Origin: Embleya hyalina
GTDB taxonomy: Bacteria > Actinomycetota > Actinomycetes > Streptomycetales > Streptomycetaceae
Assembly (NCBI RefSeq): GCF_003967355.1
Contig: NZ_BIFH01000042.1
Coordinates: 62,001-126,000, forward strand
Length of the DNA: 64,000 bases
Direction of reading: 5' to 3'
The position numbers were made by a program, and so were the translations under genes. Position 1 is the stretch's first letter, and each line of letters starts with the position of its first letter. Positions 9,113 through 18,540 of this stretch are shown in pieces. The notes under the pieces are model-generated. The model was not told where the DNA came from. It worked only from the letters and a program-made list of their open reading frames with translations, and did not search any database.

Positions 9113-9772
9113 TCAGTTCGGGAGGGGAGGTTTGCGGGCGATCAGGAACGCCTGGGGGGTCTTTTCCTCCGGGTCGGGTTCGCGGACGAGACGGGCGACT
9201 TCGTCGAACCCCGCGGCACGCAGCATGGCCGCGGTGGCGTCGACCGGAAACCGGTACACGTCCAGATCCACCGTATGCCCGTAGGCATGGTGGAGTCGCA
9301 CCTTGCCCTCGCCGACCTTGAACGCGAGCAGCACGTGGCCGCCCGGAACGAGGACACGGTGGAACTCGCGGTAGATATCGGGGAGTTCGGCCGGAGGAGT
9401 GTGCACTGTGGAATACCACGCGACCACACCGGCGAGCGAGTCCCCCTCGACGTCCAGAGCCGCCATGGACCCTTCGCGAAACTCCAGGTGCGGATGGGCG
9501 CGACGGGCGACCGTGACCATGGCGGGAGAAAGATCCACTCCGAAAACATCCACGCCGAGGGCGTGCAGATGCGCGGCGATGCGCCCCGGCCCACACCCCA
9601 CGTCCGCGACCGGCCCGGTCACGTCACCGGCTCCGACCAGATCACCGAACGCCGCGAGCATCGCCCGATCCAACGGCTTGACGTCGAGTTCACCACTCAG
9701 GATCCGCGCGTAATCGGCGGCGACGGTGTCATACGACACCCTGATCGTGTCCACGGACAAGGGGGTGGTCAT
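9113..9772 (-). CDS. Class I SAM-dependent methyltransferase
   Basis: 219 residues with a clear SAM-binding motif I (VADVGCGPGRIAAHL), motif II acidic region (VFGVDLSPAMV) and a post-motif HRVLVPGGHVLLAFKV strand. It starts at ATG 9772, 11 bp after the ATP-grasp stop at 9784, so it is probably the last gene of the biosynthetic operon. O- or N-methylation of the product is a reasonable guess; the acceptor cannot be read from sequence. Confidence 0.85.
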   Translation of the reverse strand: MTTPLSVDTIRVSYDTVAADYARILSGELDVKPLDRAMLAAFGDLVGAGDVTGPVADVGCGPGRIAAHLHALGVDVFGVDLSPAMVTVARRAHPHLEFREGSMAALDVEGDSLAGVVAWYSTVHTPPAELPDIYREFHRVLVPGGHVLLAFKVGEGKVRLHHAYGHTVDLDVYRFPVDATAAMLRAAGFDEVARLVREPDPEEKTPQAFLIARKPPLPN

Positions 9773-9783
9773 GACCGACGATG

Positions 9784-11190
9784 TTAGCCGCTGTCCCGCC
9801 CGGGATGGGTGAACAAGCCGGTGACGGAAGTGCCCGGACCCGACGAAAAGTTGATCACCGCACCGCCGCCGATGGGGGCGCTGCGCATCATGCCGCCCGC
9901 GTATCCGTCCGCCGAGACGAACACGCCCCAGGTCGGCAGCAGGTGCTCGAGATCGCCGGTGATCGGATCGACGACGGGTTGCGGTACGGGGGCGACGCGA
10001 CGTTGCACGACGAACGGCCCTTCGACACTGTGACGCAACAACGCGGCCCATTCGCGATCGTCGCGCTCCCATCCGGGCACGATGCCGATGCCCGAATAGC
10101 CCGCGTTGGGCTTGAGGATGAGGCTCTCCCGGTGCTCCACGCAGAAGTCCGCGAGGTCCACGGTACGGCCGTCGACGTCCGTCGGGCCGGCGCACAGGGC
10201 TCGTGTCCAGGGAAGCAGCCGATCCGTCGACCGCCGTTCCTCGTCGGAGAACGAGTCGCGATGGGTGGGATCGGACAGCAGGGCCAGGGCCGCCTTGTCG
10301 TTGTGGAGGTGGCTTTCGAGGGTGGTGTGCAGGACGACGCCTCCCTCCTCGTGAACTCGGCAGATCATCTCGTACGCGGCGCGCCCGGCGGGATCGTCGA
10401 GGATCTGGTCGACAACGAAGTAGCGGAGGATCAGGTCCACCCGTGTGCCGTCCAGGAACAGCCGATTCCCCCTGCGCCGCAACCCTCCGAGTTCGCCGAG
10501 CATGAACCGAACGCCGCAGCGTTCCATCGATTCCCGCAGCGAGGCGAACAACTCGCGATTGGCGCTCAGCCACCCGTCCGCCTCCACCGCGGCGACGACG
10601 GGCTCTCGTCCTCCGGCCACCGGCGCGGCGGCACGACGCAACGTCGTGGCCCTCTCCCGCGCGGAGTCGACGTACCCGAGGCCGAACTCCTCGGCGAACG
10701 CGACGAAGGGCCGCACCGTCATCAACGCACGGGGTACTTCGGCCAGGTCCGAACCCCCGAGCGTGCCACCGATGTTGAACTCCAGGAGTCGGAAGCACGA
10801 GCCGTCGTGATACAAGTCGGCCCGCCCGGATCGGGCGGGTTCGACGCTGCGCAGCCGTCGGATCAGCGCCGCCCGACGGTCGTCGATACCGACGGCCGCG
10901 CAGTACGCGTCGAGATCGCCGTCGAACAATCGCTCGGGCAGCGAGACGATCAGGTCGAACACGCCGTTCAGGTCCGCGGCGAGGGTGTCCATGGTGTGCC
11001 GTGCGGCGAAGAACGGTCGGGGGGTCAGTCGGCCACCGAAGGCCGCGCGAAACGACGGGGACAACGCGGCGGCGGACATGGCCGTGCGCAAGCGCGCGTC
11101 GACGCGACATCGCCTCACGTACTCCGCGGTGACATCGTCGACCGTCTCGCCCGTGACGCCGCCCGGTGCTTCGCCGGTGACACTGTCCAC
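9784..11190 (-). CDS. Circularly permuted ATP-grasp family protein
   Basis: 468 residues. The late position of the ATP-binding loop (LILKPNAGYSGIGIV, residues ~365-379) followed by FVVQRRVAP and the metal/ATP region GGGAVINFSSGPG fits the circularly permuted ATP-grasp group, with an RLLEFNIGG-type motif (residues ~132-140) near the middle. Such enzymes activate a carboxylate as acyl-phosphate and join it to an amine. It is one of three different ATP-grasp proteins in the operon, 26 bp after the exporter gene. Substrates unknown. Confidence 0.78.
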   Translation of the reverse strand: MDSVTGEAPGGVTGETVDDVTAEYVRRCRVDARLRTAMSAAALSPSFRAAFGGRLTPRPFFAARHTMDTLAADLNGVFDLIVSLPERLFDGDLDAYCAAVGIDDRRAALIRRLRSVEPARSGRADLYHDGSCFRLLEFNIGGTLGGSDLAEVPRALMTVRPFVAFAEEFGLGYVDSARERATTLRRAAAPVAGGREPVVAAVEADGWLSANRELFASLRESMERCGVRFMLGELGGLRRRGNRLFLDGTRVDLILRYFVVDQILDDPAGRAAYEMICRVHEEGGVVLHTTLESHLHNDKAALALLSDPTHRDSFSDEERRSTDRLLPWTRALCAGPTDVDGRTVDLADFCVEHRESLILKPNAGYSGIGIVPGWERDDREWAALLRHSVEGPFVVQRRVAPVPQPVVDPITGDLEHLLPTWGVFVSADGYAGGMMRSAPIGGGAVINFSSGPGTSVTGLFTHPGRDSG

Positions 11191-11215
11191 GGTGGGTTCA
11201 CCTTCCTGTCGTGCG

Positions 11216-12514
11216 TCAGTCCGCTTCCTCGTTGGCCTTGGCGCGCCCGTGCAACTCGGTCGGTTCGACTTCGACCGGTTCGGCCGGCTCGGCGGGTACG
11301 ACCGCCGGCCGGGCGGGTCCCGCCCTCGCGATGTGGATGTGTTGGCGCAGGCCGATCCGCCAGGCGACCAGCACGGTGGCCACCGCCATCGTGCCCGCGA
11401 GCCAGAAGACGGGTCGGGCGTGCCCGCCGGCCCACCCGGTCGCCGCGCCCGCGAGCACGGTGCCGAGGGTGGCCATGAGGTAGGACACCATGCGCTGCGC
11501 GCTCACCACGCGTCCGAGCAGTTCGCGGGGCACGATCGTCTGGATCATCGTGCGGTTCATGACGTTGGTGATCACGATGCTCGCGCTCATCCCGAAACTG
11601 GCGGCGGCGGCCGGCGCGACGGTGTCGACGCTTCCCAGTACCACCAGGAGCACGGCGAAGGAGATGGTGCCGCCGGCCAGTGTGTACATCGGCCCGACCC
11701 GGCGGATCCAGCGGGACACAAGGGCACCGATGAAGCCGCCGACGCCGCCGGCCGCGACGACCAGACCCACCTGGCCCGGTGGCAGGTCCATGTCGACCTC
11801 GAGCAGGTAGACGATCAGCGCATCGACACCGAGGACCAGGTTCACGATGGCCATGACCCACAGCAGGGTGGACATCGGCGCCGTCGTGGTGGTGTAGCGC
11901 AGTCCGGCGGCCAGTTCGGCGCGCAGCGTCCGCCAGTCCCGGGGCGCCGCCGGCCTCGCGAACCTCGGCATGTGCTTGCGCACCAGGCCCAGTGTGGCCA
12001 CCGACACCGCGAACGTGGCCGCGGTGGCGAGCAGTCCGAGCCGCAACATGCCGGTGGCGGCCAGCAGACCGGCGATGCCCGGCCCGGCCACGAAGCCGAT
12101 CTGATTCGCCGACTCGAGCGTGGCGTTCGTACTTTGCAGGCGGTCGGGGAAGGCGTCGCGCACCGCGATCGACAGCGCCAGTTGGAAGAAGACACTGGCC
12201 GCTCCGGCGACGAACGCCACCACGAGGATCGCGGTCACGCTCCGGAGGCCGGCCAGCGCGAACAGCGCCAGGAAGCAGGCGGTGCGTGCCACGTCCGCCC
12301 ACACCAGGACGCGCCAGGGGTTGGCCCGGTCGACCACGACGCCGCCGACGAGGCCGACCACGGTGTAGCCGATGGCACGCGGCGCGGCGGCGAGCCCCGC
12401 GGCCACCGGGTTGTGGGTCGACTGCAGGACCAGCAGCGGAACGGCCAGGTTGGCCACGCCGTCGCCGACCAGGGAGACGGCTTGGCCGCCCAGGAAGAGA
12501 GGAGCGGTACGCAT
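11216..12514 (-). CDS. MFS transporter (EntS-like exporter)
   Basis: 432 residues with about 12 hydrophobic segments and the loop 2-3 signature VVDRANPWRVLV near residue 60. The pattern, including FVAGAASVFFQLALSIAVRDAFP, matches the enterobactin-exporter-like branch of MFS. It starts 4 bp after the N-hydroxylase stop. Placed inside the operon, it most likely exports the end product and may confer self-resistance. The C-terminus is short, basic and cytoplasmic. Confidence 0.9.
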   Translation of the reverse strand: MRTAPLFLGGQAVSLVGDGVANLAVPLLVLQSTHNPVAAGLAAAPRAIGYTVVGLVGGVVVDRANPWRVLVWADVARTACFLALFALAGLRSVTAILVVAFVAGAASVFFQLALSIAVRDAFPDRLQSTNATLESANQIGFVAGPGIAGLLAATGMLRLGLLATAATFAVSVATLGLVRKHMPRFARPAAPRDWRTLRAELAAGLRYTTTTAPMSTLLWVMAIVNLVLGVDALIVYLLEVDMDLPPGQVGLVVAAGGVGGFIGALVSRWIRRVGPMYTLAGGTISFAVLLVVLGSVDTVAPAAAASFGMSASIVITNVMNRTMIQTIVPRELLGRVVSAQRMVSYLMATLGTVLAGAATGWAGGHARPVFWLAGTMAVATVLVAWRIGLRQHIHIARAGPARPAVVPAEPAEPVEVEPTELHGRAKANEEAD

Positions 12515-12518
12515 GGCC

Positions 12519-13910
12519 TCACGAACCCCTCTCGACGATGTGCGCGTTCGGGGCGGGGTCGCGCGAGGACGCGTTGGAGCGGGTGTGAGCGCCGAAATCG
12601 GCGTCGCCGAACCGCGCCTCGTCGAAATCCGCGACGGGGGACGGCGGGAGGGACAGCGTGATGTCCTCGCCGTCCAGGTGGTAGTACTCCTTGTCGAGAA
12701 CGCTGTTGAGCACCACCGCGCTTCGCCACGCCGCGAGACTCAGGTTCGGGTCCGCCACCCCGTGGCTGCGCAGAGCGCCGTTCTGGATGTAGATGCGGTT
12801 CGTATCGGGACCGTCCCACGGTATGCGGTAGTCCCGGTCGACCCGGAACGTCTCTCCCTCGATGGGCAGTCGGTTCCGGATGGGGTCGAGAAACCGGGGG
12901 ATCCGGTGCCGGAAGCCGGTGGCGAAGACGACCGCGTCACCGTGGATCTCCCGGGTGGCCGTGCCCGGTTCGTCGCGCAGGGTACACGTGAACCCCTCGG
13001 CGGTCACGGCGAGGTTCACCAGGCTCGTCCCGGACAGGAGGCGGTGCCCGCAGCCGGGCGGGTCGAGGTAGTCGATCTCGTACAGGCGCCGGTAGAGGGC
13101 GGACAGCAGGTCGCGGGAGATTCCGGCGGTGGCCGCGTGTTGTCCGTCGAGCAGCGCGGATCGTCGGGTGTGCGGGAGGCCGTGGAAGTACTCCACGTAG
13201 CGGGGGTTGAACCACTCGTCGCTGAAGGCGGAGTCGTCGAGCGGCGAGAGTCCTCCGCGTCCGGTCACCCAGGTGAGCCGGCGGGGCAGGCCGGTGCGGC
13301 CGGACAGGATGTCGAGCGCGACCTCGGCCGCGCTCTGCCCGCCGCCCACCAGCAGGACGTCCTTGTCGAGCGCCGGCAACCCTCGGTTCGTGTGCCGGGA
13401 CGAGTGCCAGATCCGGGGGTCGTCCAGGTCGGCGGCACAGGGTGGGACGAACGGCTCCTGGCCGACGCCGAGGACGAGGTGGGACGCGTGCACGACGCCG
13501 TGGTTCGTGGTTACGCGGAAACGGTCGCCGTCGTGGTCGACGGCGACGGCCCGGGTGTCGAACTCGACGCCGAGCAGGCTCGCCGCCCAGGTCAGGTACT
13601 GGTCGAACTCCTTGCGGCTGACGTGGTCCCGGGCGGCGATCAGATGCCGGTACAAACGCCGTTGTTCCCGGAGGAAGTTGAGGAAGCTGAAGCGACTCCT
13701 GGGATCGACGAGGCTCACCAGGTCCTTCACGCCGCTGACCTGGAGCCGGGAATTGCTCCACAGCAGGCCGGGGTGCCACGACGCGGATTCGCGGGCCTCG
13801 ATCACGGCGAGGGAAAGGTGCGTCGCCGCCGGGGCGGCCAGGGCCGCCAGGCTCAGATTGGCGGGGCCCGCTCCGATGGCGAGCACGTCGACGGTTCGCT
13901 CGTGCGTCAT
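12519..13910 (-). CDS. L-ornithine/L-lysine N-monooxygenase family enzyme
   Basis: 463 residues of the SidA/PvdA/IucD class: FAD-binding VLAIGAGPANLSLAALA at the N-terminus, the WHPGLLWSNSRLQVSGVKDL substrate/flavin segment (residues ~44-63), NADPH-binding VLLVGGGQSAAEVALDI (~195-211), and ATGFRHRIPRFL near the C-terminus. These flavoenzymes hydroxylate a side-chain amine using NADPH and O2. In secondary metabolism the product feeds hydroxamates or N-N bond formation. No acyltransferase of the siderophore type is adjacent, so a siderophore is not the obvious outcome. Whether Orn, Lys or another amine is used is unknown. Confidence 0.92.
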   Translation of the reverse strand: MTHERTVDVLAIGAGPANLSLAALAAPAATHLSLAVIEARESASWHPGLLWSNSRLQVSGVKDLVSLVDPRSRFSFLNFLREQRRLYRHLIAARDHVSRKEFDQYLTWAASLLGVEFDTRAVAVDHDGDRFRVTTNHGVVHASHLVLGVGQEPFVPPCAADLDDPRIWHSSRHTNRGLPALDKDVLLVGGGQSAAEVALDILSGRTGLPRRLTWVTGRGGLSPLDDSAFSDEWFNPRYVEYFHGLPHTRRSALLDGQHAATAGISRDLLSALYRRLYEIDYLDPPGCGHRLLSGTSLVNLAVTAEGFTCTLRDEPGTATREIHGDAVVFATGFRHRIPRFLDPIRNRLPIEGETFRVDRDYRIPWDGPDTNRIYIQNGALRSHGVADPNLSLAAWRSAVVLNSVLDKEYYHLDGEDITLSLPPSPVADFDEARFGDADFGAHTRSNASSRDPAPNAHIVERGS

Positions 13911-13983
13911 GCGAGTCCGCCCTCCGATCCGAGCGGACGGGAACGCCGTTGGTTGGTAAGGGGGTTCGACGACGGCACGGCGC

Positions 13984-15030
13984 TCACCGGGCGGACGGCG
14001 AGGACGCGGGTCGGCGCGCCGCCATGTCCACGATCTGTGGTTCGCTGATCAATCGGCCGATGGCGGAGGTGGACACCGCTTCGTCCACCAACTCCTCGAT
14101 GTCCCCGATCGATCGGGCGTGCGACGCGGCCGGCGAGGACATCGACACGCGGCAGCCGACGTCCTGGAGATGGACGACGGCGGCGGGGTCGGCGCGCAGC
14201 AGGCCGCTGACGTCCTCGGTGCAGCGGGCGGTCACCTCCCAGATCGCTTCGTGACCGAGCCGGGATCTCGAGTGGGCGCCCAGATGCGCGGCCACCTCGG
14301 CCGCGTACCCCATCATCAGGTATTCCTGCGGGTTGGGTCCCCAGTCGACCCCGGTGAGTTGCTTGGGGTTGTCGACGCGCAGCGCCGTCGCCGCCGCCGA
14401 GAAGGGGTGCGCGAACGACTCGCTCTGCGGACCGCTGAGCCAGCGGAGGTGTCGGGTGCCGGGCCGGGCCGGGCTCCGCCTCGACCGCGTGGGATCCGCC
14501 GGTTCACCGCGTCGGGTCGGCGCGGTCGACGGTTCCCAGGCCCAGTGCACGGGAACCGCGGCGACCAGCGTCGCGTAGTTCGGACTGCGTTGGCGTACCC
14601 GTTGGATCAACTCGTCGATCCGTTCGTCCCGGATCTCCGCGTCGATGGCGAAGTCGAGGGTCACCGGCGCCTTGTCCGCGTGGTCGCAGGTGAGGTCGAC
14701 GGAGACGGCGTCGAACACGATGCCTTTGGCGCTGCCCCCGCCGACGAGTGTCATCAGGGAACAGGAACCGATGCCGGTGAGCGCCAGGTCGATCGGGGTC
14801 GGCTCGTCGGTGTCCGAAGTCGTGACCGGTGTGAAGGGGTCCCGGAGGGCGTAGGTGAAGCGGCGTGCGGACTTCACGCGGCCGAACATGGCCGGTCCGA
14901 CCTCCGCGGACAATCCGCGCAGCGGTGAGTGGCGGGCCCTGCCGACGTAGCGGAACAGTCCCTCCGAGGCGTCTTCCCGTATCTCGTGGACGACTTCGCT
15001 GAAGCTCGCGGTATTGAAGCTGTTCCTCAC
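13984..15030 (-). CDS. Two-domain OsmC-like protein
   Basis: 348 residues. Residues ~40-165 form an OsmC/Ohr-like domain with the redox cysteine in LALTGIGSCSLMT. Residues ~225-340 look like a second copy (EYLMMGYAAEVAAHL), but the equivalent cysteine is missing. OsmC proteins reduce peroxides through paired cysteines; here the single-site layout leaves function open. Start GTG 15030 has GGAGG upstream and overlaps the PLP-enzyme stop by 4 bp, arguing that it belongs to the pathway rather than to general stress defence. Confidence 0.75.
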   Translation of the reverse strand: MRNSFNTASFSEVVHEIREDASEGLFRYVGRARHSPLRGLSAEVGPAMFGRVKSARRFTYALRDPFTPVTTSDTDEPTPIDLALTGIGSCSLMTLVGGGSAKGIVFDAVSVDLTCDHADKAPVTLDFAIDAEIRDERIDELIQRVRQRSPNYATLVAAVPVHWAWEPSTAPTRRGEPADPTRSRRSPARPGTRHLRWLSGPQSESFAHPFSAAATALRVDNPKQLTGVDWGPNPQEYLMMGYAAEVAAHLGAHSRSRLGHEAIWEVTARCTEDVSGLLRADPAAVVHLQDVGCRVSMSSPAASHARSIGDIEELVDEAVSTSAIGRLISEPQIVDMAARRPASSPSAR

Positions 15031-16334
15031 CGGTCCTCCACCTCGCACGCCGTCTTGAGTGCCGTTTGCACGTCCTCGACGAGATCGCCGACGTTCTCGA
15101 TGCCGACGGAGAAGCGGATCAGCCCGGGATTGATGCCGATCGTGGACATCTGCCGTCGCGTCAGCGAACTGTGGGACGTATTGGCCGGCATGCTCACCAG
15201 TGATTCCACGCCGCCCAGGCTCGTCGCCACGTAGGGCAGGGTCAGGTGACTCATGAACCTCAGGGCCCGCTCGTCACCGCCGGCCACCTCGAAGCCGACC
15301 ATGCCGCCGAAACCCCGGTAGTCCTCCGGGCGCAGTGCCTCGTGGCCCTTCCCGCCCAGGGCCGGGTGGTGGACGGCCTCGACGTAGGGGCTGGAGGCCA
15401 GATACCCGGCGAGCGCCACCGCGTTCTCGTTCTGGACCCGTATCCGCAGCGCCAGCGTCTTGATCCCACGCTCGAGCAGGAAACACACCAGCGGGTCGAG
15501 GGTGCCGCCGAATCTCAGCACCTGGGCCCAGATGCGGTCGACGAACTTTCGGCGCCCGGTGGCCACGCCGGCGGTCAGATCGCTGTGCCCGCCGAGGTAC
15601 TTGGTCGCGCTGTGGACGACGATGTCGGCCCCCAGGTCGAGCGGACGCACGTTGATGGGGGTCAGGAAGGTGTTGTCGATCACCAGGAGGGCGCCGGCCT
15701 CCTCGGCGATCCGCGCGAGCCCACGGATGTCGGGGGCCTTCAACATGGGGTTCGTCAAGGACTCGAAGAGCAGGAGCTGGGTTTCCGGGCGCACGGCCGC
15801 CCGGATCGCGTCGAGGTCGAGCGGATCCACGAAGGTGACGTCGCGTCCCGCGGACGGCATGTCCTCGCGCAGGAGGTTGTAGGTTCCGCCGTAGACGTCG
15901 TAGGCGGAGACGATGTGGCTCCCGCAGTTGGTCAACGCGTAGACGGTGGCCGCGATCGCGGCCATGCCCGAGGAGGTCGCCACGGCGCTTTCGGCGCCCT
16001 CCAGGGCGGCGATCTTCTCCTGTACCGACCACTGCGACGGATTGCCGTAGCGGGAGTAGATGGGCACGTCGCGCAGGGCGCCGTCGGCGAACGCGTCGTA
16101 GCTCGCCTGGTCGAGGAGGAACGTACTGGTCTGAAAGATCGGTGTGCCGACCGCGCCGGTGATCGGGTCCTCGTAGGTGCCGGCGTGAACGGCCAGCGTC
16201 TCGGGAGCCAGCGACCTCGACAGGGACCGGTTCTGTGTGGAGATCGGCCCCTTGATGCGCCGGCGGCGCAGTTCGTCGAACCACTCCGCTCCCGGCGTGT
16301 GTCCTTCGCCGAACCCTATTGCTGTGCGATCCAC
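15027..16334 (-). CDS. Cys/Met-metabolism PLP enzyme (gamma-lyase/synthase family)
   Basis: 435 residues. The PLP lysine lies in HSATKYLGGHSD; other family motifs are YSRYGNPSQWSVQEKIAALE, SSGMAAIAAT and LLFESLTNPMLK. Members eliminate or replace a gamma or beta substituent of amino acids (cystathionine/methionine gamma-lyase, homocysteine synthase). Start GTG 16334 follows GGAG at 6-nt spacing; the N-terminal ~35 residues (GFGEGHTPGAEWFDEL) are an extra segment ahead of the normal ETLAVHAG start of the fold. In this operon it could build or break a C-S or C-N bond. Confidence 0.86.
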   Translation of the reverse strand: MDRTAIGFGEGHTPGAEWFDELRRRRIKGPISTQNRSLSRSLAPETLAVHAGTYEDPITGAVGTPIFQTSTFLLDQASYDAFADGALRDVPIYSRYGNPSQWSVQEKIAALEGAESAVATSSGMAAIAATVYALTNCGSHIVSAYDVYGGTYNLLREDMPSAGRDVTFVDPLDLDAIRAAVRPETQLLLFESLTNPMLKAPDIRGLARIAEEAGALLVIDNTFLTPINVRPLDLGADIVVHSATKYLGGHSDLTAGVATGRRKFVDRIWAQVLRFGGTLDPLVCFLLERGIKTLALRIRVQNENAVALAGYLASSPYVEAVHHPALGGKGHEALRPEDYRGFGGMVGFEVAGGDERALRFMSHLTLPYVATSLGGVESLVSMPANTSHSSLTRRQMSTIGINPGLIRFSVGIENVGDLVEDVQTALKTACEVEDR

Positions 16335-16365
16335 TCGTGTCTCCAAGTTGGGAGGGGTTTCCTGA

Positions 16366-17466
16366 TCACGTGTCGGATGACGGGTGTTGCATCCAGCGTT
16401 CGCACGTCGTCGCGAACGCCTCGTTGTCGCCCCGGGCGCCGATCGACACCCGTACACCCTCGTCGGGGAAGACCCGCACGGCGATGCCGTCCTCGGCGCA
16501 GCGTCGGGCGAAGGCGGCGGAGTCCCCGCCGAGCGGCAGCCACAGGAAGTTGGCCTGACTGTCGGACACGCTCATCCCCGCGGCTCGAAGCGCGTCGCGC
16601 AGCCGGGTCCGCTCCCCGACGGCTTCCTCGACCCGGTCGAGCAGTCGTTCGCGCAGTTCCAGGGCGCGGACCGCGGCGGCCTGGGCCGGCGTGTTCAACG
16701 AGTAGGCCAGGTAGGCGCGACGGACGCGGGTGGTGATCGCGGGATCGCCGACCAGGTAGCCCACCCGCAGGCCGGCGAGGCCGTACGCCTTGGAGAAGGT
16801 GCGCAGGACGACGAGGTTGGGCCATCGCCGGTGGAGGACCAGCCCACTGACGACGCCCGGATCGCGCACGTATTCGAAGTAGGCCTCGTCGAGCACCACG
16901 AGCACGTCCGAGGGGACGCGGAGCATGAACTCCGCGAACTCCTCGTGGCCGACGACCGTGCCCGTGGGGTTGTTGGGGTTGCACACGACGACCATTCGGG
17001 TCCGGTCGCCGATCCGCTCGGCCATCGCCCCCAGGTCGTGGCCGCCGTCGCTCAGCGGGACCCGGACGCTGCGCACTCCCGCGAGATCGGCGAGCACCGG
17101 GTACAGCTCGAACGAACGCCACGCGTACACGACCTCGGCGCCGGGTTCGCCCACCGCCTGGAAGAGCATCTGGAGCAACGCGATCGAGCCCGCGCCCGGC
17201 ACGATCCGATCCTCGGGCACCCCGTGCACCCGGCTCAGCGTGGCGGTCAAGTCCCGCCCGCCGTAGTCGGGATAGCGGTTGACGTACAGGGCCGCGTCGG
17301 CCATCGCCGCCACGATCTCCGGGAGCGGATCGTGCGGTGATTCGTTGGAGCCCAGCAGGCGCGCGGGCCCCGCGGCGCGCGGGGCGACGCTCGGCTCGAA
17401 GAGCGCCGGCGCGTCCAGCACGGCGCGCAGCCGCGGACCGGATTCGCGCGTGTTCTCGGTGGACAT
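16366..17466 (-). CDS. Histidinol-phosphate-aminotransferase-like PLP enzyme (class I/II)
   Basis: 366 residues. Fold-type I motifs: LGSNESPHDPLPEI near residue 38, VVCNPNNPTGTVV, VLDEAYFEYV and the PLP lysine in RTFSKAYGLAGLRVGY. The family is HisC-like, but histidine genes are absent nearby, so it is more likely a dedicated transaminase for a pathway keto or amino acid. It starts 12 bp after the upstream methyltransferase and is followed by the gamma-lyase-family gene. Confidence 0.87.
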   Translation of the reverse strand: MSTENTRESGPRLRAVLDAPALFEPSVAPRAAGPARLLGSNESPHDPLPEIVAAMADAALYVNRYPDYGGRDLTATLSRVHGVPEDRIVPGAGSIALLQMLFQAVGEPGAEVVYAWRSFELYPVLADLAGVRSVRVPLSDGGHDLGAMAERIGDRTRMVVVCNPNNPTGTVVGHEEFAEFMLRVPSDVLVVLDEAYFEYVRDPGVVSGLVLHRRWPNLVVLRTFSKAYGLAGLRVGYLVGDPAITTRVRRAYLAYSLNTPAQAAAVRALELRERLLDRVEEAVGERTRLRDALRAAGMSVSDSQANFLWLPLGGDSAAFARRCAEDGIAVRVFPDEGVRVSIGARGDNEAFATTCERWMQHPSSDT

Positions 17467-17477
17467 CCGGTGGGCCC

Positions 17478-18467
17478 TCAACCGGAGACCACGAACATGC
17501 GGCTGCCCGGCATGCGCAGCGCGGTGCATCGCACGGAGGCGAACCCGGCGCGGTGAAAAGCCGACTCCCATTGCTCTCGGGTCGGCAACCGTACCCCCAT
17601 CGACTGGGCGTGCAGGTAGGTGAACAGGGCGCTGAACGCACGCTCGCGCGGCTCGGTCGCGAACGGGACCGCGTCGACCACGACCATCTTGCCGCCCCTT
17701 TCCCGGAGTTCGGCTCGGCAGGCGCGCAGTACACCGTCGAGGACGTCCGGCTCCGTCGCGATGTCGTGCATCACGAACCCGGCGTGCACCACGTCGGCCG
17801 CCGCCAGCGGGGAGGGGTCGTCGACGAGGGATTGGATCGGCCTGTTCAGCACGTCGAGCCGCTCGCTCAGGCCGGCGCGCGCCGCGAGTCGGGTGGCTTC
17901 GGCACAGGCCGCGGGGCTCAGATCGATGCCCAGGCCGGTGCAGTCGGTCCGTTGCCGGAGCAGGTTCGCGAGCAACCCGCAGGTACCGGAACCGAGGTCG
18001 ACCACCCGGGTGGGGTGGTCCGCCACGATCTCGGCGAAGGCGGGCGGATAGAAGCCCCGGGTGCCGACCCAGCGGGAGGACACGGCGACCCAGCGGCCGT
18101 CGCGAGCGTACTTCGCCCCGGCCCCGTCGCGGTCGCGCAGGAACTCGGGGGCGTTGGCCACGTAGGGGCGGTTGGCGTTCATCGCCCAGGCCACGTATCC
18201 GGCTTCGTGCCGGACGATGGGGAGGTCCGGCCGTCCCCGGTAGGTGCCGTCCTCCTCGGCGACGAGCAGTCCCGCGGCCACCAACGCGGCCAGGAATCCG
18301 GCCCATTCGCACGCCGGCACATCGGGAGCGGCCAGGCCGACGTCGTCCGCGGTGAAGCCGTCGGCGCTGTCGAGCAGCGTGGAGATCCCGAGGTCCTCGG
18401 CCATTTCGAGGAACGCGGCCGCGGCGGCCAGGTCGGCGGCGGTCTCGGTCGGGTATGGGGCGTTCAT
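17478..18467 (-). CDS. SAM-dependent methyltransferase (small-molecule type)
   Basis: 329 residues. A helical N-terminal region (~1-100) precedes the SAM domain with motif I VVDLGSGTCGLLANLL and IDLSPAACAEATRLA. A conserved His/Asp segment GFVMHDIATE resembles the catalytic region of plant/actinomycete O-methyltransferases, though other acceptors are possible. Start ATG 18467 has AGGAG 6 nt upstream; the longer frame lacks support. It lies 73 bp after the glutamate mutase gene. Confidence 0.82.
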   Translation of the reverse strand: MNAPYPTETAADLAAAAAFLEMAEDLGISTLLDSADGFTADDVGLAAPDVPACEWAGFLAALVAAGLLVAEEDGTYRGRPDLPIVRHEAGYVAWAMNANRPYVANAPEFLRDRDGAGAKYARDGRWVAVSSRWVGTRGFYPPAFAEIVADHPTRVVDLGSGTCGLLANLLRQRTDCTGLGIDLSPAACAEATRLAARAGLSERLDVLNRPIQSLVDDPSPLAAADVVHAGFVMHDIATEPDVLDGVLRACRAELRERGGKMVVVDAVPFATEPRERAFSALFTYLHAQSMGVRLPTREQWESAFHRAGFASVRCTALRMPGSRMFVVSG

Positions 18468-18540
18468 TCGCACTCCTGGGGCAGGTTGGGGCCGGTGAGG
18501 GCGGAACGGGGTGGACGCGGTGTACGGCCGCGTGCCGAGG

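Noticed and set aside
12519-13910. Siderophore cluster interpretation of the N-hydroxylase region
   Set aside because: No NRPS, IucA/IucC-type synthetase, N-acyltransferase or ferric-siderophore uptake genes are present, and the many other enzymes do not fit a hydroxamate siderophore.
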